A stretch of DNA of 64,000 nt from Planococcus soli (GCF_016881065.1 NZ_WXYN01000007.1:210277-274276); one strand, 5' to 3'; positions 51,007-61,120 are shown, numbered from the stretch's first letter. Made by a program: numbers and translations. The notes: generated by a model not told the origin, from the sequence alone.

Positions 51007-51825
51007 CTACTTTAAGCTTTCAAGCGCCTGTTTGACCGTTGCATAGACGTCTGCATCGAGCATATCAATTCCACTGTGAACAATGGTTTGGACCAGGTCC
51101 GGACGCAATCCGGCGATGACTACATGAATCCCCATCAATTTGAATGTCCCGCCGATCTGCTGGATAGACTGTGCAATGTGATCATCAATGGTCAGCACAC
51201 CCGAAAAATCAATCACCACATGGTTGACATTCTTCTCTGCCACTCTCGGGATGACATTGTTCAGGATATGGGCAATCCGGTAGCTGTCAATGACACCGAC
51301 AAGCGGCAGCACCACGACATCTTCGAGTACCGGCACAATCGGTGCTGACAGATTGAGCAGTTCTACTTGTTTCTCAGCCTGGTATCTTTCCGAAAAACGC
51401 TCAAAGGCATAAAAGGTTTCATTCAAGCTGACATCCAAGAATGCGTTGATGCCCTTAATGGATTTGGCGCTTTCCACGACAGACAGTCCGAACTGCAGGC
51501 TGAGGCGCGTGAAAATCTCCGAGAAGATCTGCCGCGTCACCGGATAGCGAATGACGATTTCAGAAATCTTGCCTCCCGAAGCCACCTGCATTTCTGCGTT
51601 CTTTTTGCTCCACTCAATTAAAGACTCTGGAACTTCAATGCGATTTCCCCCGAGTAGAGACTGGCCGAAAAATCCGATAAGTTCCACGTACATGCAGACA
51701 GCCTGCTCTTTTTCCCACTCGGGAATGTTTAGTTCCATTTCCTGTACAACTGATTCGACCACTTCTGCCGACAAGAGGTCAGCATTTTCACTTATGTATT
51801 GGGAAAAGCCTTTTAACGAAGACAT
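51007..51825 (-). CDS. RsbR-like STAS-domain protein
   Basis: About 272 residues. The N-terminal two thirds are helical, like the globin-like RsbR_N sensor region. The C-terminal STAS domain reads VVVLPLVGVIDSYRIAHILNN, VNHVVIDFSGVLTIDDHIAQ and GIHVVIAGLRPDLVQTIVHSG. The Thr in GVLTID sits at the place phosphorylated by RsbT in stressosome proteins. No rsbS, rsbT or sigB gene is adjacent, so this looks like a stand-alone RsbR paralogue. The start is the ATG at 51825, behind AAAGGGTG. Confidence 0.87.
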   Translation of the reverse strand: MSSLKGFSQYISENADLLSAEVVESVVQEMELNIPEWEKEQAVCMYVELIGFFGQSLLGGNRIEVPESLIEWSKKNAEMQVASGGKISEIVIRYPVTRQIFSEIFTRLSLQFGLSVVESAKSIKGINAFLDVSLNETFYAFERFSERYQAEKQVELLNLSAPIVPVLEDVVVLPLVGVIDSYRIAHILNNVIPRVAEKNVNHVVIDFSGVLTIDDHIAQSIQQIGGTFKLMGIHVVIAGLRPDLVQTIVHSGIDMLDADVYATVKQALESLK

Positions 51826-52047
51826 CCATTTCACCCTTTTTCTTTATGTTGAATTAATTATACCATTTGGCATGGGCGAGGATAACTGCCAAAGAAGTAT
51901 TTCAACTGAATCTTTATGAAAATGTTTTTTTACACAACTCAAAACAAAAGCAATAAATGCTTCAGCTATTTTAAAAACATTTTATCCATATCTTTTTAAA
52001 GCCAATTGGCTAGTCATTGACCTTTTATTTGAATTATTTTAAGACAT

Positions 52048-52088
52048 AAAAATGCCCCTTCGGATGAAAATCCAAAGGGGCATTTTTT
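52048..52088 (-). terminator. terminator of glmS
   Basis: AAAAATGCCCCTT pairs with AAGGGGCATTTTT (loop TGGATTTTCATCCG) with flanking T residues. Confidence 0.9.
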
Positions 52089-52111
52089 AAAACCAGAAGC
52101 TGGCTTATTAT

Positions 52112-53914
52112 TTATTCAACTGTTACCGATTTCGCAAGGTTACGCGGCTTATCAACGTCACAGTCGCGGTGAAGCGCTGCGTAATAGCTGATCAGCTGCA
52201 TCGGGATGACCGATACAAGCGGTGACAGCAATTCGTTGACTTTCGGAAGGACCAGGCTATCGCCTTCTTCCTGCAAGCCTTCCATTGAAATGATGCACGT
52301 GTGTGCACCGCGTGCCGCTACTTCTTTGACATTTCCGCGGATATTCAAATTAACCGACTCTTGCGTTGCAAGCGCGATAACCGGGGTGCCTTCTTCGATC
52401 AACGCGATTGTTCCGTGCTTCAGTTCGCCTCCAGCAAAGCCTTCTGCCTGGATGTATGAAATCTCTTTCAATTTCAATGAACCTTCAAGCCCAACGAAAT
52501 AATCCATGACGCGGCCGATAAAGAAGCAGTTGCGTGTTGTAGACAAGTAGTCTGTAGCGATTTGCTCCATTTCCTCTTTCGAATCGACTTGCGCCTGAAT
52601 GGCATTCGCAACGATTCCCAGCTCCTGAACCAAGTCAAAGCCGATGTCGATGCCGCGTGCTTCTGCAGTTACTGCGCCCAAGATAGACAATACAGCCAAT
52701 TGCGCTGTATAGGCTTTCGTTGAAGCAACTGCGATTTCAGGGCCTGCATACAACAATAATGTATGGTCAGACTCGCGTGACAACGTGGATCCTGCTACGT
52801 TTGTGATGGTCAATGAAGCATGGCCCATCTCTTTGATTTTCACCAATACCTGGCGGCTGTCCGCTGTTTCTCCTGATTGGGAGATGAAGATGAACAAAGG
52901 TTTTTCAGAAAGCAATGGCATGTTATAGCCGAATTCGCTTGAAACGTGAACTTCAACCGGAATACCAGCTAATTTCTCGATATACTCTTTGCCGATCAAT
53001 CCTGCGTGATAGCTTGTTCCAGCTGCAATGATGTGGATGCGGTCAGCAGCCTGCATGGCGTCCAGGATTTCCGGTTTGATGGTCAATTTATCATTTTCGT
53101 TTTGGTATGCTTGAACAATTTTACGGACAACCGCTGGCTGCTCGTCAATTTCCTTCAGCATGTAGTGAGGGTAAGTCCCTTTTTCAATATCGCTCATGTC
53201 AATTTCTGCAGTGAATGGAAGGCGGCTAACTGTCTGTCCATCCAATGTCAAAATTTCCACGCTGTCTTTGCGGACGATGACAATTTCCTTATCCATCAAT
53301 TCAACAAACTGGTCTGTCAATTGAAGCATAGCCATTGCATCAGATGCTACAACATTGAAATCTTCGCCAAGTCCTACAAGCAACGGGCTTTTGTTTTTTG
53401 CTACGAAAATCGTCTGTTCTTCTTCCGCGTCCAATAATGCAATCGCATACGAACCCTTCAGTAAGGTAAGAGCTTTGCTGAAAGCATCCTGTGTTGTTAG
53501 GCCTTCTTCAACAAATTTGCCGATCAACTGAACGATGATTTCCGTATCTGTGTCCGACTCCATTTCCACGCCAGCCAAGTAATCGCGCTGAATGTGATGG
53601 TAGTTTTCAATCACGCCGTTATGAACGATCGTAAAGCGGTCAGATGTATTCTGATGCGGGTGAGCATTGACGCGGTTCGGTTTGCCGTGAGTTGCCCAGC
53701 GTGTATGGCCGATTCCTGTAGAGCCTGTCACTTCTTCTTCCACGACGCCGCGCAAATCTGCAATGCGTCCTTTTTCTTTAAAGACCGTAACGCCCGTGCC
53801 GTTGCGTACAGCAATTCCTGCTGAATCGTAACCGCGGTATTCCAAGCGCTCCAACCCTTTCAATAAAATTTCCTTCGAGTCGTTTTCTCCAATATATCCA
53901 ACAATTCCACACAT
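52112..53914 (-). CDS. glmS: glutamine-fructose-6-phosphate aminotransferase
   Basis: A 600-residue enzyme. [12 protein letters not shown] places the catalytic Cys at residue 2. The glutaminase domain has [17 protein letters not shown] and [11 protein letters not shown]. Two SIS domains follow ([53 protein letters not shown]), with the C-terminal [17 protein letters not shown]. It makes glucosamine-6-phosphate, the first step to UDP-GlcNAc for the cell wall. Its mRNA carries a glmS ribozyme. Confidence 0.97.
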   Translation of the reverse strand: MCGIVGYIGENDSKEILLKGLERLEYRGYDSAGIAVRNGTGVTVFKEKGRIADLRGVVEEEVTGSTGIGHTRWATHGKPNRVNAHPHQNTSDRFTIVHNGVIENYHHIQRDYLAGVEMESDTDTEIIVQLIGKFVEEGLTTQDAFSKALTLLKGSYAIALLDAEEEQTIFVAKNKSPLLVGLGEDFNVVASDAMAMLQLTDQFVELMDKEIVIVRKDSVEILTLDGQTVSRLPFTAEIDMSDIEKGTYPHYMLKEIDEQPAVVRKIVQAYQNENDKLTIKPEILDAMQAADRIHIIAAGTSYHAGLIGKEYIEKLAGIPVEVHVSSEFGYNMPLLSEKPLFIFISQSGETADSRQVLVKIKEMGHASLTITNVAGSTLSRESDHTLLLYAGPEIAVASTKAYTAQLAVLSILGAVTAEARGIDIGFDLVQELGIVANAIQAQVDSKEEMEQIATDYLSTTRNCFFIGRVMDYFVGLEGSLKLKEISYIQAEGFAGGELKHGTIALIEEGTPVIALATQESVNLNIRGNVKEVAARGAHTCIISMEGLQEEGDSLVLPKVNELLSPLVSVIPMQLISYYAALHRDCDVDKPRNLAKSVTVE

Positions 53915-53944
53915 AATGTAATTCCTCCATTTTTTTAAAAAATC

Positions 53945-54146
53945 AAAATAAGTGTTTGCTTAATTCCTCAAACACTTCTGCTTGAGCCCATCCATCTTGT
54001 TGTCCAATCGATCGCTCGACTGTTTTAAGAATGGACATAACGACCGGGCTTCGCGGCCGGAAGGTATCCGCCGAAATCTCGATAATCCTTCTCCTCGTCT
54101 ACTGAAGATGACTGGTCCGTCCGATTTCTTCAGTACAGGCGCTATA
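53945..54146 (-). ncRNA. glmS ribozyme (glucosamine-6-phosphate-activated)
   Basis: Upstream of glmS on the minus strand: the cleavage site lies at UAUA/GCGCC (the +1 G pairs with base 54142), followed by the conserved GACGAGGAGAAGGAUUAUCG and AUUUCGGCGGAUACCUUCCGG core. A 3' hairpin AAGUGUUUG/CAAACACUU (53946-53975) fits the P4 region. Known: this ribozyme self-cleaves when glucosamine-6-phosphate binds, lowering GlmS synthesis. Confidence 0.93.
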
Positions 54147-54322
54147 ATTGTTTTCCTCGCACTCACTACTATCCCCCTTTTGCTGCGGTCATAAACCGAC
54201 TTTATCATCATACAGCTTTCACACAATCCCGTCAATTAAAGCAGATAGTTATTTAGGTATATATCATCACATTTTTCCGTTAATTGGTTCTTTTTCCTTT
54301 TACTATTATTTATTTCTCGTAT

Positions 54323-54656
54323 TATATAAGTTGAACTAATGATCTTCGCCTGTTGATATTCCACAAATCCTTTATGATTCCAGTGAGAAAACAGAGGCTC
54401 ACTTCGAATTCACGCTATCTCTTAGCGCCGGCGCGCCCAGGGGCTAGGCGAAGCAAGAAGACGGGCGCTCTTTGCTCGGCTTCTTGCCGGAGCTATGCCC
54501 AAAGCATCCGAAGCGTTGGGTAAAAGCTAGATTCTTTAGTTCAACATATATAGGAAGACCAACTATATAAGTTGAACTAATAATTTTTCATTGTGGATAT
54601 TCCGCAAAACAGCTGCGCTTTCCTGCAAACTTTCGTGAGCCTCTGCTGTTTCGCTG
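54323..54656. repeat. mosaic of inverted and direct repeats, MITE-like, between glmS ribozyme and glmM
   Basis: TATATAAGTTGAACTAATGA (54323-54342) is inverted at 54529-54552 (AGATTCTTTAGTTCAACATA, then TATA), framing 230 bases. The left end recurs directly at 54564-54580 and stays similar for about 48 bases. CAGTGAGAAAACAGAGGCTC (from 54381) is inverted at about 54634-54655. The structured repeat copy 2 lies inside. No gene is seen in the whole 54147-54749 stretch. Confidence 0.7.
54383..54515. repeat. structured palindromic repeat with CTTAGCGCCGGCGCG core, copy 2
   Basis: It shares with 38611-38755 the blocks CTTAGCGCCGGCGCG, GCGAAGCAAGAAGAC, CGGCTTCTTGC and GGAGCTATGCCCAAAGC. Arms of the hairpin (GCAAGAAGAC/GGCTTCTTGC) are kept while the loop differs, as expected for a conserved structure. 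Confidence 0.75.
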
Positions 54657-54749
54657 CATATCTTACTGATAAATACACTTTTTTTCATTCATTATAAGTT
54701 ATACAACACTTAGAAGAAAGAGCAGAATACACCGACTTCTTCACAATAT

Positions 54750-54784
54750 AAAAAAGACCGCAAGCAAACATGCTTACGGCCTTC
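54750..54784 (-). terminator. terminator of glmM
   Basis: GGCCGTAAGCA pairs with TGCTTGCGGTC around TGTT on the minus strand, followed by TTTTTTAT. Confidence 0.88.
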
Positions 54785-54800
54785 AGATTGCTGTATTTGA

Positions 54801-56150
54801 TTAGTTTAAGCCCATTTCACTGCGCACAACTTCTGCGATGCGTTCCACATAGTTTTCACAGTCTTCCGCAGAAGCCGCTTCGACCATAACACGCACCAAT
54901 GGCTCTGTACCGGACGGACGCACAAGCACGCGGCCGTTGCCGTTCATCTCTGTCTCGACATCCGCAATGACAGCTGCCACTTTAGCGTTGTCTGTCACTG
55001 CATGTTTATCCGTCACGCGAATGTTCACAAGTTTTTGCGGGAAAATCGTCATTTCAGATGCCAGCTCAGACAACTTCTTGCCTGTAATTTTCATGATGTT
55101 AACAAGCTGTAAGCCTGTCAGTAAGCCGTCACCTGTTGTATTGTAATCAAGGAAAATAATGTGGCCAGATTGTTCGCCGCCCAGATTATAGCCGTTTTTC
55201 TTCATTTCTTCCACTACATAACGGTCGCCGACAGCGGTCTTGTTGCTCTTCATGCCGTGGTTTTCCAGTGCCTTATAGAAGCCCATATTACTCATGACAG
55301 TCGAAACCACCGTATCTTTTTTCAAGCGGCCTTCTGAATGCAAGTGCTTGGCACAAATATACATAATTTGGTCGCCATCTACGATTTGGCCTTTTTCATC
55401 TACTGCAATCAAGCGATCGCCATCGCCGTCGAAAGCCAATCCGATATCTGCATTTTTGGCAACTACCAGCTCCGCCAATTTCTCAGGATGAGTCGAACCT
55501 ACTCCAGCATTGATGTTCAAGCCATTCGGTGAAGCACCCATTGAGGTGATATCTGCATCCAGATCCGCAAATACATGCGTAGCCAGTGTAGACGTCGCAC
55601 CGTGTGCACAATCAAGCGCCACATGGATGCCGTCGAATTCTTCATCAACTGACTGCTTCAAGTACTGCAAGTATTTCTGGCCGCCTTCAAAGTAATCCGT
55701 AATGCTGCCGAGGTCGCCGCCGGTCGGGCGCGGCAATAAATCTTCATTGCTATCTAGCAAGGCTTCAATTTCAGCTTCCTGCGCATCTGACAATTTAAAG
55801 CCATCTGAACCGAAGAATTTGATGCCGTTGTCTTCTACAGGATTGTGTGAGGCAGAAATCATAACGCCTGCTTCAGCACTCATCACACGTGTCAAATAAG
55901 AAACGCCGGGTGTGCTGATGACGCCAAGGCGCATTACTTCCGCTCCAACAGAAAGCAGTCCGGCAGCTAAAGCGCCTTCCAGCATTTCACCTGAAATTCG
56001 TGTATCGCGGCCAATCAGCACTTTCGGTTTGTCTTTTGCACTTTTTGTTAAAATATATCCGCCAATGCGCCCTAATTTAAAAGCCAGTTCAGGTGTCAGC
56101 TCTGTATTGGCAACTCCCCGTACTCCATCTGTTCCAAAATATTTTCCCAT
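54801..56150 (-). CDS. glmM: phosphoglucosamine mutase
   Basis: A 449-residue enzyme starting [20 protein letters not shown]. The phosphoserine loop is [20 protein letters not shown], the metal loop is [15 protein letters not shown], and the sugar-binding loop [10 protein letters not shown] and phosphate loop [12 protein letters not shown] are intact. It converts glucosamine-6-phosphate to glucosamine-1-phosphate. The start is the ATG at 56150; an upstream ATG at 56174 adds eight residues without family support. In the conserved cdaA-cdaR-glmM order. Confidence 0.97.
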   Translation of the reverse strand: MGKYFGTDGVRGVANTELTPELAFKLGRIGGYILTKSAKDKPKVLIGRDTRISGEMLEGALAAGLLSVGAEVMRLGVISTPGVSYLTRVMSAEAGVMISASHNPVEDNGIKFFGSDGFKLSDAQEAEIEALLDSNEDLLPRPTGGDLGSITDYFEGGQKYLQYLKQSVDEEFDGIHVALDCAHGATSTLATHVFADLDADITSMGASPNGLNINAGVGSTHPEKLAELVVAKNADIGLAFDGDGDRLIAVDEKGQIVDGDQIMYICAKHLHSEGRLKKDTVVSTVMSNMGFYKALENHGMKSNKTAVGDRYVVEEMKKNGYNLGGEQSGHIIFLDYNTTGDGLLTGLQLVNIMKITGKKLSELASEMTIFPQKLVNIRVTDKHAVTDNAKVAAVIADVETEMNGNGRVLVRPSGTEPLVRVMVEAASAEDCENYVERIAEVVRSEMGLN

Positions 56151-56248
56151 TCTACTTTTCGCTCCTTCAATCATTTGCTTCTGATTGTTTTAGTTAAGCT
56201 TTCGCTTTTTTATCATTTCATTGCCATTATGCCTGAAATTACTGTACT

Positions 56249-57226
56249 TTAGTTTCCAAGATCTTCAGGAACCTGTACGGATTCATCGACAATCGTTTCA
56301 GCTTCCACTGTGACTTGCCCCGGTGATACTGCAGAAGCACCAGAAGGAACTTCCAGCTCCACTTCCACCGTGGTATCCTCAGCCGTGACAGTAGAAGCGT
56401 CCACTTCGACCACATATTCGGTCAGTTCATCCACTACGGTTTCCGGTCCAAAAACGCGGATTTCTTCAGTTGCGGTGCTCCAGTCGGTAATGGTGATGCC
56501 TGCGCGGGCTTCACCCGTTGGTTCAAGCCTTACCGGCACCATCTTACTGTATTCAACGACTTCTATATCAACTTCTACTTCCTGAGGTTCAATTTCTACA
56601 TTTTCCAGCTTTGTCAAATCTTCTGCTAAGACGCGGACCCGGGCTGCGGTCGTGAAAGATTCCTTCACTCCCTGCTCCCCAGAAACCGTTGCTTTAACAA
56701 AGCTGATGGCGTCGATTACGCTTTTCGGACCGGTTACCGTCACGGTTTCCGGATCGACAGCGACACTTTCCAGAATAAAACCATCCGCCAGCATCCGTTC
56801 ATTTATTTCCGGATCGATGCGGAACTCCTGCGATACCCGCTCTTCGATCACAACGTTAACGAATGCCGGATCGACCCGAATATTCAATTGTTCGGACAGA
56901 TTTTCCGTTTGAATCGGGACTTGATGCTCGCCCATCGGCAAATTGCGCAAATCCACAAAAAGCGTAAAGTCTTCCAATTGGCGGGCAGTCTGCACACTGC
57001 TGACAGGACCGTTCAAATGCAGATCTGCCGTGCTCGGTACACCGCTGACCATCAGGCTGTTATCGTGATAGACCTCAAGTTCCACATCTTCGATCACTTC
57101 TGATGTCCGGCCGGCGTCTGTCGTCCCCGTGGAACTGTCTTCCGCCTGCACGGAAAAGAATAAAAGAAAGGCTAACAGCAGCGCTGTAATGCGCAAAAAC
57201 CAGCGATTGTCCATCATCTTATCCAT
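56249..57226 (-). CDS. cdaR: CdaA regulator CdaR (YbbR)
   Basis: About 325 residues. MDKMMDNRWFLRITALLLAFLLFFSVQ is a signal-anchor; at least three or four YbbR repeats follow (VFMDL-like VDLRNLPMGEHQVPIQTENL, DPETVTVTGPKSVIDAISFV, TEEIRVFGPETVVDELTEYV). CdaR binds CdaA and tunes c-di-AMP synthesis from outside the membrane. The ATG at 57226 follows GGAGGGGG inside the end of cdaA, so translation is coupled. Confidence 0.93.
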   Translation of the reverse strand: MDKMMDNRWFLRITALLLAFLLFFSVQAEDSSTGTTDAGRTSEVIEDVELEVYHDNSLMVSGVPSTADLHLNGPVSSVQTARQLEDFTLFVDLRNLPMGEHQVPIQTENLSEQLNIRVDPAFVNVVIEERVSQEFRIDPEINERMLADGFILESVAVDPETVTVTGPKSVIDAISFVKATVSGEQGVKESFTTAARVRVLAEDLTKLENVEIEPQEVEVDIEVVEYSKMVPVRLEPTGEARAGITITDWSTATEEIRVFGPETVVDELTEYVVEVDASTVTAEDTTVEVELEVPSGASAVSPGQVTVEAETIVDESVQVPEDLGN

Positions 57227-58055
57227 TCTTTTTCCCCCTCCAATTCCACCAGGAAGGAGCGGCTTCCTGCTGTGCCGCCCCAAACCAGATTCGGCGCAGC
57301 TTCACTTCAAAGTCTTCAAGTGATAAATTGCGGTGCAAATCGCCATTCGCCGTCAAGCTGATGGCGCCTGTTTCTTCTGATACGATAATCGTGATGGCAT
57401 CGGTCACTTCACTGATGCCGAGAGCTGCACGGTGGCGCGTTCCCAGCTCTTTTGAAATGAATGGACTTTCAGACAGCGGCAAATAGCAGGCCGCTGCCGC
57501 AATCCGATTTTTTTGGACAATTACCGCTCCATCGTGCAGCGGCGTATTCGGAATGAACAAATTGATCAGCAGCTCCGATGTAATATCCGAGTTCATCGGA
57601 ATGCCGGTCTCGATGTATTCGCTCAAACCGGTTTCACGTTCAATCGATACCAACGCCCCAATTCGCCGTTTCGCCATATAGCTGACAGACTTGGACATGG
57701 CCTCAATCAGCCGGTTGCGTTCAGACTCTTCATTCAGCGTACTGCTGGAGAACAGTTTGCCGCGGCCGAGCTGTTCCAGTGCCCGGCGCAATTCGGGCTG
57801 GAAGATGATGATGATGGCCAGGAAGCCCCATTCCAGCACCTGCTGCATGATCCAGCCCAATGTTTCCAGGTTGAGTGCCTGCGTCACGAGGCGGGCAATG
57901 ATAATAACAAAGATCCCTTTCAGCAACTGAACGGCCTTCGTTCCTTTGATGACGGTGATCAATTTATAAATAACGAACCAAACTAATAAAATATCAATAA
58001 TATTTCCTAGAAGTTCGAGTGGTGTTTGGTCTGTTAAACTCTCCAAAAAAGGCAT
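57219..58055 (-). CDS. cdaA: membrane diadenylate cyclase CdaA
   Basis: About 278 residues. Three N-terminal membrane segments lie within residues 14-85 (IIDILLVWFVIYKLI, LLKGIFVIIIARLV, VLEWGFLAIIIIFQ). The DAC domain follows, with the catalytic LHDGAVIVQ and GTRHRAALG motifs and RRIGALVSIERETGL. It makes cyclic di-AMP, which controls potassium and osmolyte uptake. The ATG at 58055 follows GAGGG. It is next to rsiW but in the same direction. Confidence 0.96.
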   Translation of the reverse strand: MPFLESLTDQTPLELLGNIIDILLVWFVIYKLITVIKGTKAVQLLKGIFVIIIARLVTQALNLETLGWIMQQVLEWGFLAIIIIFQPELRRALEQLGRGKLFSSSTLNEESERNRLIEAMSKSVSYMAKRRIGALVSIERETGLSEYIETGIPMNSDITSELLINLFIPNTPLHDGAVIVQKNRIAAAACYLPLSESPFISKELGTRHRAALGISEVTDAITIIVSEETGAISLTANGDLHRNLSLEDFEVKLRRIWFGAAQQEAAPSWWNWRGKKNG

Positions 58056-58128
58056 CTGCAACCCTCGCTTTTCTACATCTGCATATACATTCAGTATAGC
58101 ATAAGTGAATTGGGCTTGCCTTCATAGA

Positions 58129-58160
58129 AAAAACCCATCCTTTAGGAGAGGATGGGTTTA
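58129..58160 (-). terminator. terminator of sigW-rsiW
   Basis: AAACCCATCCTCT pairs with AGGATGGGTTT around CCTAA on the minus strand with a T run. It overlaps the rsiW stop codon. Confidence 0.85.
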
Positions 58161-58793
58161 CTCTGCAGTTTGGCTGTCGTCTCCATCAAAAATAGCGGCT
58201 GCATCTTTAAAGCTGTTTTTAATGGAGTGCCACAACCATTCGAATGCTTTGTCGATTTCCTCAATTTCACCGGTAATGACACCGCTCGATGCCATGTACT
58301 GGCCATTGACGATTGTCACATTTCCTTGAAGCTCGCCTTCCACACGCAGATCGCCATTGCGTACAGTCAAGTCGCCGACTACTGTCTGGCCTTCAGGCAC
58401 CACAACTGTCTGGCCCTCCACCATCAAATTGGGCTGTTTGGTAAACGAAAACTGCTGATCGTCATTGAAATTTGTAAATAACGCTGCACTCATCAGTATG
58501 CAAAAAATGGCTGCAGCTGCCAGCATTGGATGTCTTCTAAACCAGCGCTGGACACCTGCCCGCTGTCTTTCTTTTGGCAGCCTTGCCATGGTCTTTTGGA
58601 CAAAATCGGAAGGTGCCTGTATATGTGATGCACTTTGGACAAATGCAATGGTTTTGCTTAATGCCTGATACTGCTTTCTGCAATCACTGCAGCTTTCCAG
58701 GTGTTCTTTTAGCTTTTTTTCATCGCTTGGACTGATATCCCCATCAAGGTAATCGTCCATAAGATGAATTACGTTTTCTGGACACGCATTCAT
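58158..58793 (-). CDS. rsiW: anti-sigma-W factor RsiW
   Basis: A 211-residue protein. The zinc anti-sigma domain carries HLESCSDC (His31, Cys35, Cys38). A membrane segment lies near residues 89-107 (MLAAAAIFCILMSAALFTN). Outside the membrane is a domain with beta-like repeats (VVVPEGQTVVGDLTVRNGDL). It holds sigma-W at the membrane until regulated proteolysis by PrsW and RasP releases it. It follows sigW by 12 bases. Confidence 0.92.
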   Translation of the reverse strand: MNACPENVIHLMDDYLDGDISPSDEKKLKEHLESCSDCRKQYQALSKTIAFVQSASHIQAPSDFVQKTMARLPKERQRAGVQRWFRRHPMLAAAAIFCILMSAALFTNFNDDQQFSFTKQPNLMVEGQTVVVPEGQTVVGDLTVRNGDLRVEGELQGNVTIVNGQYMASSGVITGEIEEIDKAFEWLWHSIKNSFKDAAAIFDGDDSQTAE

Positions 58794-58805
58794 CGCGCTC
58801 GCCTC

Positions 58806-59369
58806 CTACAAATTGCTCAATTGCTTGCGAAGAGCTTCTCGCCCTCGGTGTATACGCGTCTTCACCGTACCCAGCGGCAAATCCAGGATTTCACTGATTT
58901 CCGCCAGCGGCAATTCTTCAATATACTTTAATACAATAGCGGCACGGTACTTATCTGGCAAGCGGCTGATTTCGTACTGTACCCGCTCCTGAACTTCCAT
59001 CCGCATCAATTCTTCTTCTGGAAGCTCATCATCATTGGCAATTTTCGAATACATGTTCAAGCCTTCCGTTCCACGCACTTCAGCATCCAGGTGATAATCC
59101 GGCTTTTTCTTGCGGATCCGGTCGATGCATAGATTGGTGGCGATGCGGTACAGCCATGTCGAAAATTTCCGGTTCTGATCAAACGTGTGGATATTTACAT
59201 AAGCGCGCATAAAAGCTTCCTGAGCGATATCTTCCGCTTCCTGCTTGTTGCCAAGCATCCGGTAGCAGATCTGATACAACTGGTGTTGGTAAAGCTCCAC
59301 GATTTCGGCGAATGCGTTCTGATCGCCTTTTAGTACCTTAGCTATTCGTTTATTGACTAACGCATCCAT
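58806..59369 (-). CDS. sigW: ECF sigma factor sigma-W
   Basis: A 187-residue ECF sigma factor. Region 2 reads YRMLGNKQEAEDIAQEAFMR and FSTWLYRIATNLCIDRIRKK; region 4 reads SRLPDKYRAAIVLKYIEELP with LAEISEILDLPLGTVKTRIHRG. In Bacillus subtilis sigma-W answers cell-envelope and antimicrobial stress. A perfect autoregulatory promoter lies upstream. Confidence 0.95.
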   Translation of the reverse strand: MDALVNKRIAKVLKGDQNAFAEIVELYQHQLYQICYRMLGNKQEAEDIAQEAFMRAYVNIHTFDQNRKFSTWLYRIATNLCIDRIRKKKPDYHLDAEVRGTEGLNMYSKIANDDELPEEELMRMEVQERVQYEISRLPDKYRAAIVLKYIEELPLAEISEILDLPLGTVKTRIHRGREALRKQLSNL

Positions 59370-59407
59370 GATCTCATTTCCCTCCGCCTATGCGGCTGTA
59401 CTTTATA

Positions 59408-59433
59408 TACGTCCCTTGTCTCTAAAAGTTTCA
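59408..59433 (-). promoter_or_regulatory. sigma-W autoregulatory promoter
   Basis: On the minus strand TGAAAC, 16 bases, CGTA: an exact match to the sigma-W consensus, about 40 bases upstream of sigW. Confidence 0.93.
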
Positions 59434-59532
59434 ATTATTTTTTCTTATTCTATCGTATCAGACAATACCCAAATAAATCCAACTAAATTTTGTAACGTTT
59501 TTCACCGGAAAAAGTTTCCTGTTTAACAGCAC

Positions 59533-59560
59533 AAAAAAAAACAGGCTTTCGCCTGTCTTT
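59533..59560 (-). terminator. terminator of rocF
   Basis: ACAGGC pairs with GCCTGT around GAAA; nine T residues follow on the minus strand. Confidence 0.85.
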
Positions 59561-59562
59561 GA

Positions 59563-60471
59563 TTACAATAATTTTTCGCCGAATAATGAACCGATCAACG
59601 CAACCGCTACATCAGCTGTCCGGTTTTTCTCATCCAAAATCGGATTGACTTCCACAAATTCAGCAGAAGTGATAATGCCTGCATCAAAAAGCATTTCCAT
59701 CGCCAAATGGCTTTCGCGGTAGCTGATGCCGCCCGGGACCGGTGTACCAACGCCTGGTGTGTACATTGGATCGATGCCATCAAGATCCAACGACAGATGG
59801 ACTGCATCCGTCTTGCGCTCTTCTTTCAAATAGCGGATTGAATCTTCGATTACGGCGTTCATGCCCATTTTGTCGATTTCATGCATGCTGTAAACGCGGA
59901 TGCCTAATTCTTTGATCAGCTGGCGTTCACCTGGATCTACTGAACGCGCACCGATGATGACGATGTTTTCAGGTTTCACTTTTGGTGAATAGCCACGGAT
60001 ATTCGTCAATTTTTCATGGCCGAGCCCAAAGCTTGCTGCAAGCGGCATGCCGTGGATATTGCCTGATGGCGAAGTATCGCTGGTATTCATGTCCGCATGT
60101 GCGTCATACCAGATAACGCCCAGATTTTCGTGGCGTTCAGAAATCCCGGAAAGCGTGCCGATTGCAATGCTGTGGTCTCCGCCGAGAACCAATGGAAAAT
60201 TGCCCGCTTCTGCCACTTCGAATACTTTATCGCCAAGTGCTTCTGTCGCTTCCGTAATCGCTTTCAAATTACGCAGGTTTGTCGATGTATCGACACTGCC
60301 GTCTGCCTGGCCGATTTGGATATCTCCCTCGTCGGAAACTGTGTGCCCCAATTCTTCAATGCGGTCTACGACACCAGCGTAGCGAATAGCACTTGGCCCC
60401 ATGTCGACGCCGCGGCGATTTTGCCCGTGGTCCATTGGAACCCCAATAATAGATATGTTTAATTTATTCAT
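59563..60471 (-). CDS. rocF: arginase
   Basis: A 302-residue manganese enzyme. The metal motifs are [31 protein letters not shown] and [10 protein letters not shown], and the N-terminus reads [20 protein letters not shown]. It hydrolyses arginine to ornithine and urea. The start at 60471 has AGGGGG upstream; the frame extends further upstream without support. It stands alone, not in a roc operon. Confidence 0.95.
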   Translation of the reverse strand: MNKLNISIIGVPMDHGQNRRGVDMGPSAIRYAGVVDRIEELGHTVSDEGDIQIGQADGSVDTSTNLRNLKAITEATEALGDKVFEVAEAGNFPLVLGGDHSIAIGTLSGISERHENLGVIWYDAHADMNTSDTSPSGNIHGMPLAASFGLGHEKLTNIRGYSPKVKPENIVIIGARSVDPGERQLIKELGIRVYSMHEIDKMGMNAVIEDSIRYLKEERKTDAVHLSLDLDGIDPMYTPGVGTPVPGGISYRESHLAMEMLFDAGIITSAEFVEVNPILDEKNRTADVAVALIGSLFGEKLL

Positions 60472-60541
60472 TATTTTATACCCCCTTAGCAAGATAGATT
60501 CATTGTAACCGCTAAGGTCTCTTTGGCTCAACCGCACAAAA

Positions 60542-61105
60542 TCAGGTATATTTATTCACTTTCTTCGCAAGATCTTTTTTCACTTTCGGCCAATCCCGGT
60601 CGATGATTGAATAGACCACTGCGTCTCGCGGCATACCTGTTGAGCGGATGCGTTCATTGCGCAGCACGCCTTCTTTGACAGCCCCGATGCGCTCAATGGC
60701 CTTCTGTGAGGGAACATTATCAGCATCCGTTTTGAATTGGACCCGGATCATGCCGCGCTCTTCAAAACAATAACTTAGCAATGCCCTTTTAACCGCCGTA
60801 TTGACATGCGTCCGCTGAGCCGACTGCGCATAAAAAGTAGCACCGATCTCACAGCTTTTATTGGTCTCGTCAATTGCATATATGCGTGTTGTTCCAAGAA
60901 TATCACCCGTTTGAGGGTTTTCCACGGCAAAAATAAGTACATTGGACTGGTTCAAACCTGCTTCCAACCATTCAACCATGTCTTCGAAAACTTCGACTTT
61001 GTTGAGCATGTGCTCAAATATTTTCGGAGTATACAAAGCCCATAACGCTTCAAAATCGTCCCTCTTCAATAAACGCAAACGAATGTCATCTGATTCAATA
61101 ATCAT
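60542..61105 (-). CDS. GNAT acetyltransferase, RimJ/RimL type
   Basis: A 187-residue N-acetyltransferase. IRLRLLKRDDFEALWALYTP at the N-terminus, DETNKSCEIGATFYAQSAQR in the middle, and RVQFKTDADNVPSQKAIERIGAVKEGVLRNER near the end are typical of the RimJ/RimL group. The acceptor is unknown. The ATG has GGAGAG upstream. It may be cotranscribed with citR, 15 bases upstream. Confidence 0.9.
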   Translation of the reverse strand: MIIESDDIRLRLLKRDDFEALWALYTPKIFEHMLNKVEVFEDMVEWLEAGLNQSNVLIFAVENPQTGDILGTTRIYAIDETNKSCEIGATFYAQSAQRTHVNTAVKRALLSYCFEERGMIRVQFKTDADNVPSQKAIERIGAVKEGVLRNERIRSTGMPRDAVVYSIIDRDWPKVKKDLAKKVNKYT

Positions 61106-61120
61106 CCCGATCTCTCCTTT

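Noticed and set aside
53960-54235. A 91-residue open frame upstream of glmS on the minus strand
   Set aside because: It lies over the glmS ribozyme core; the protein has no family features and the RNA motif explains the sequence.
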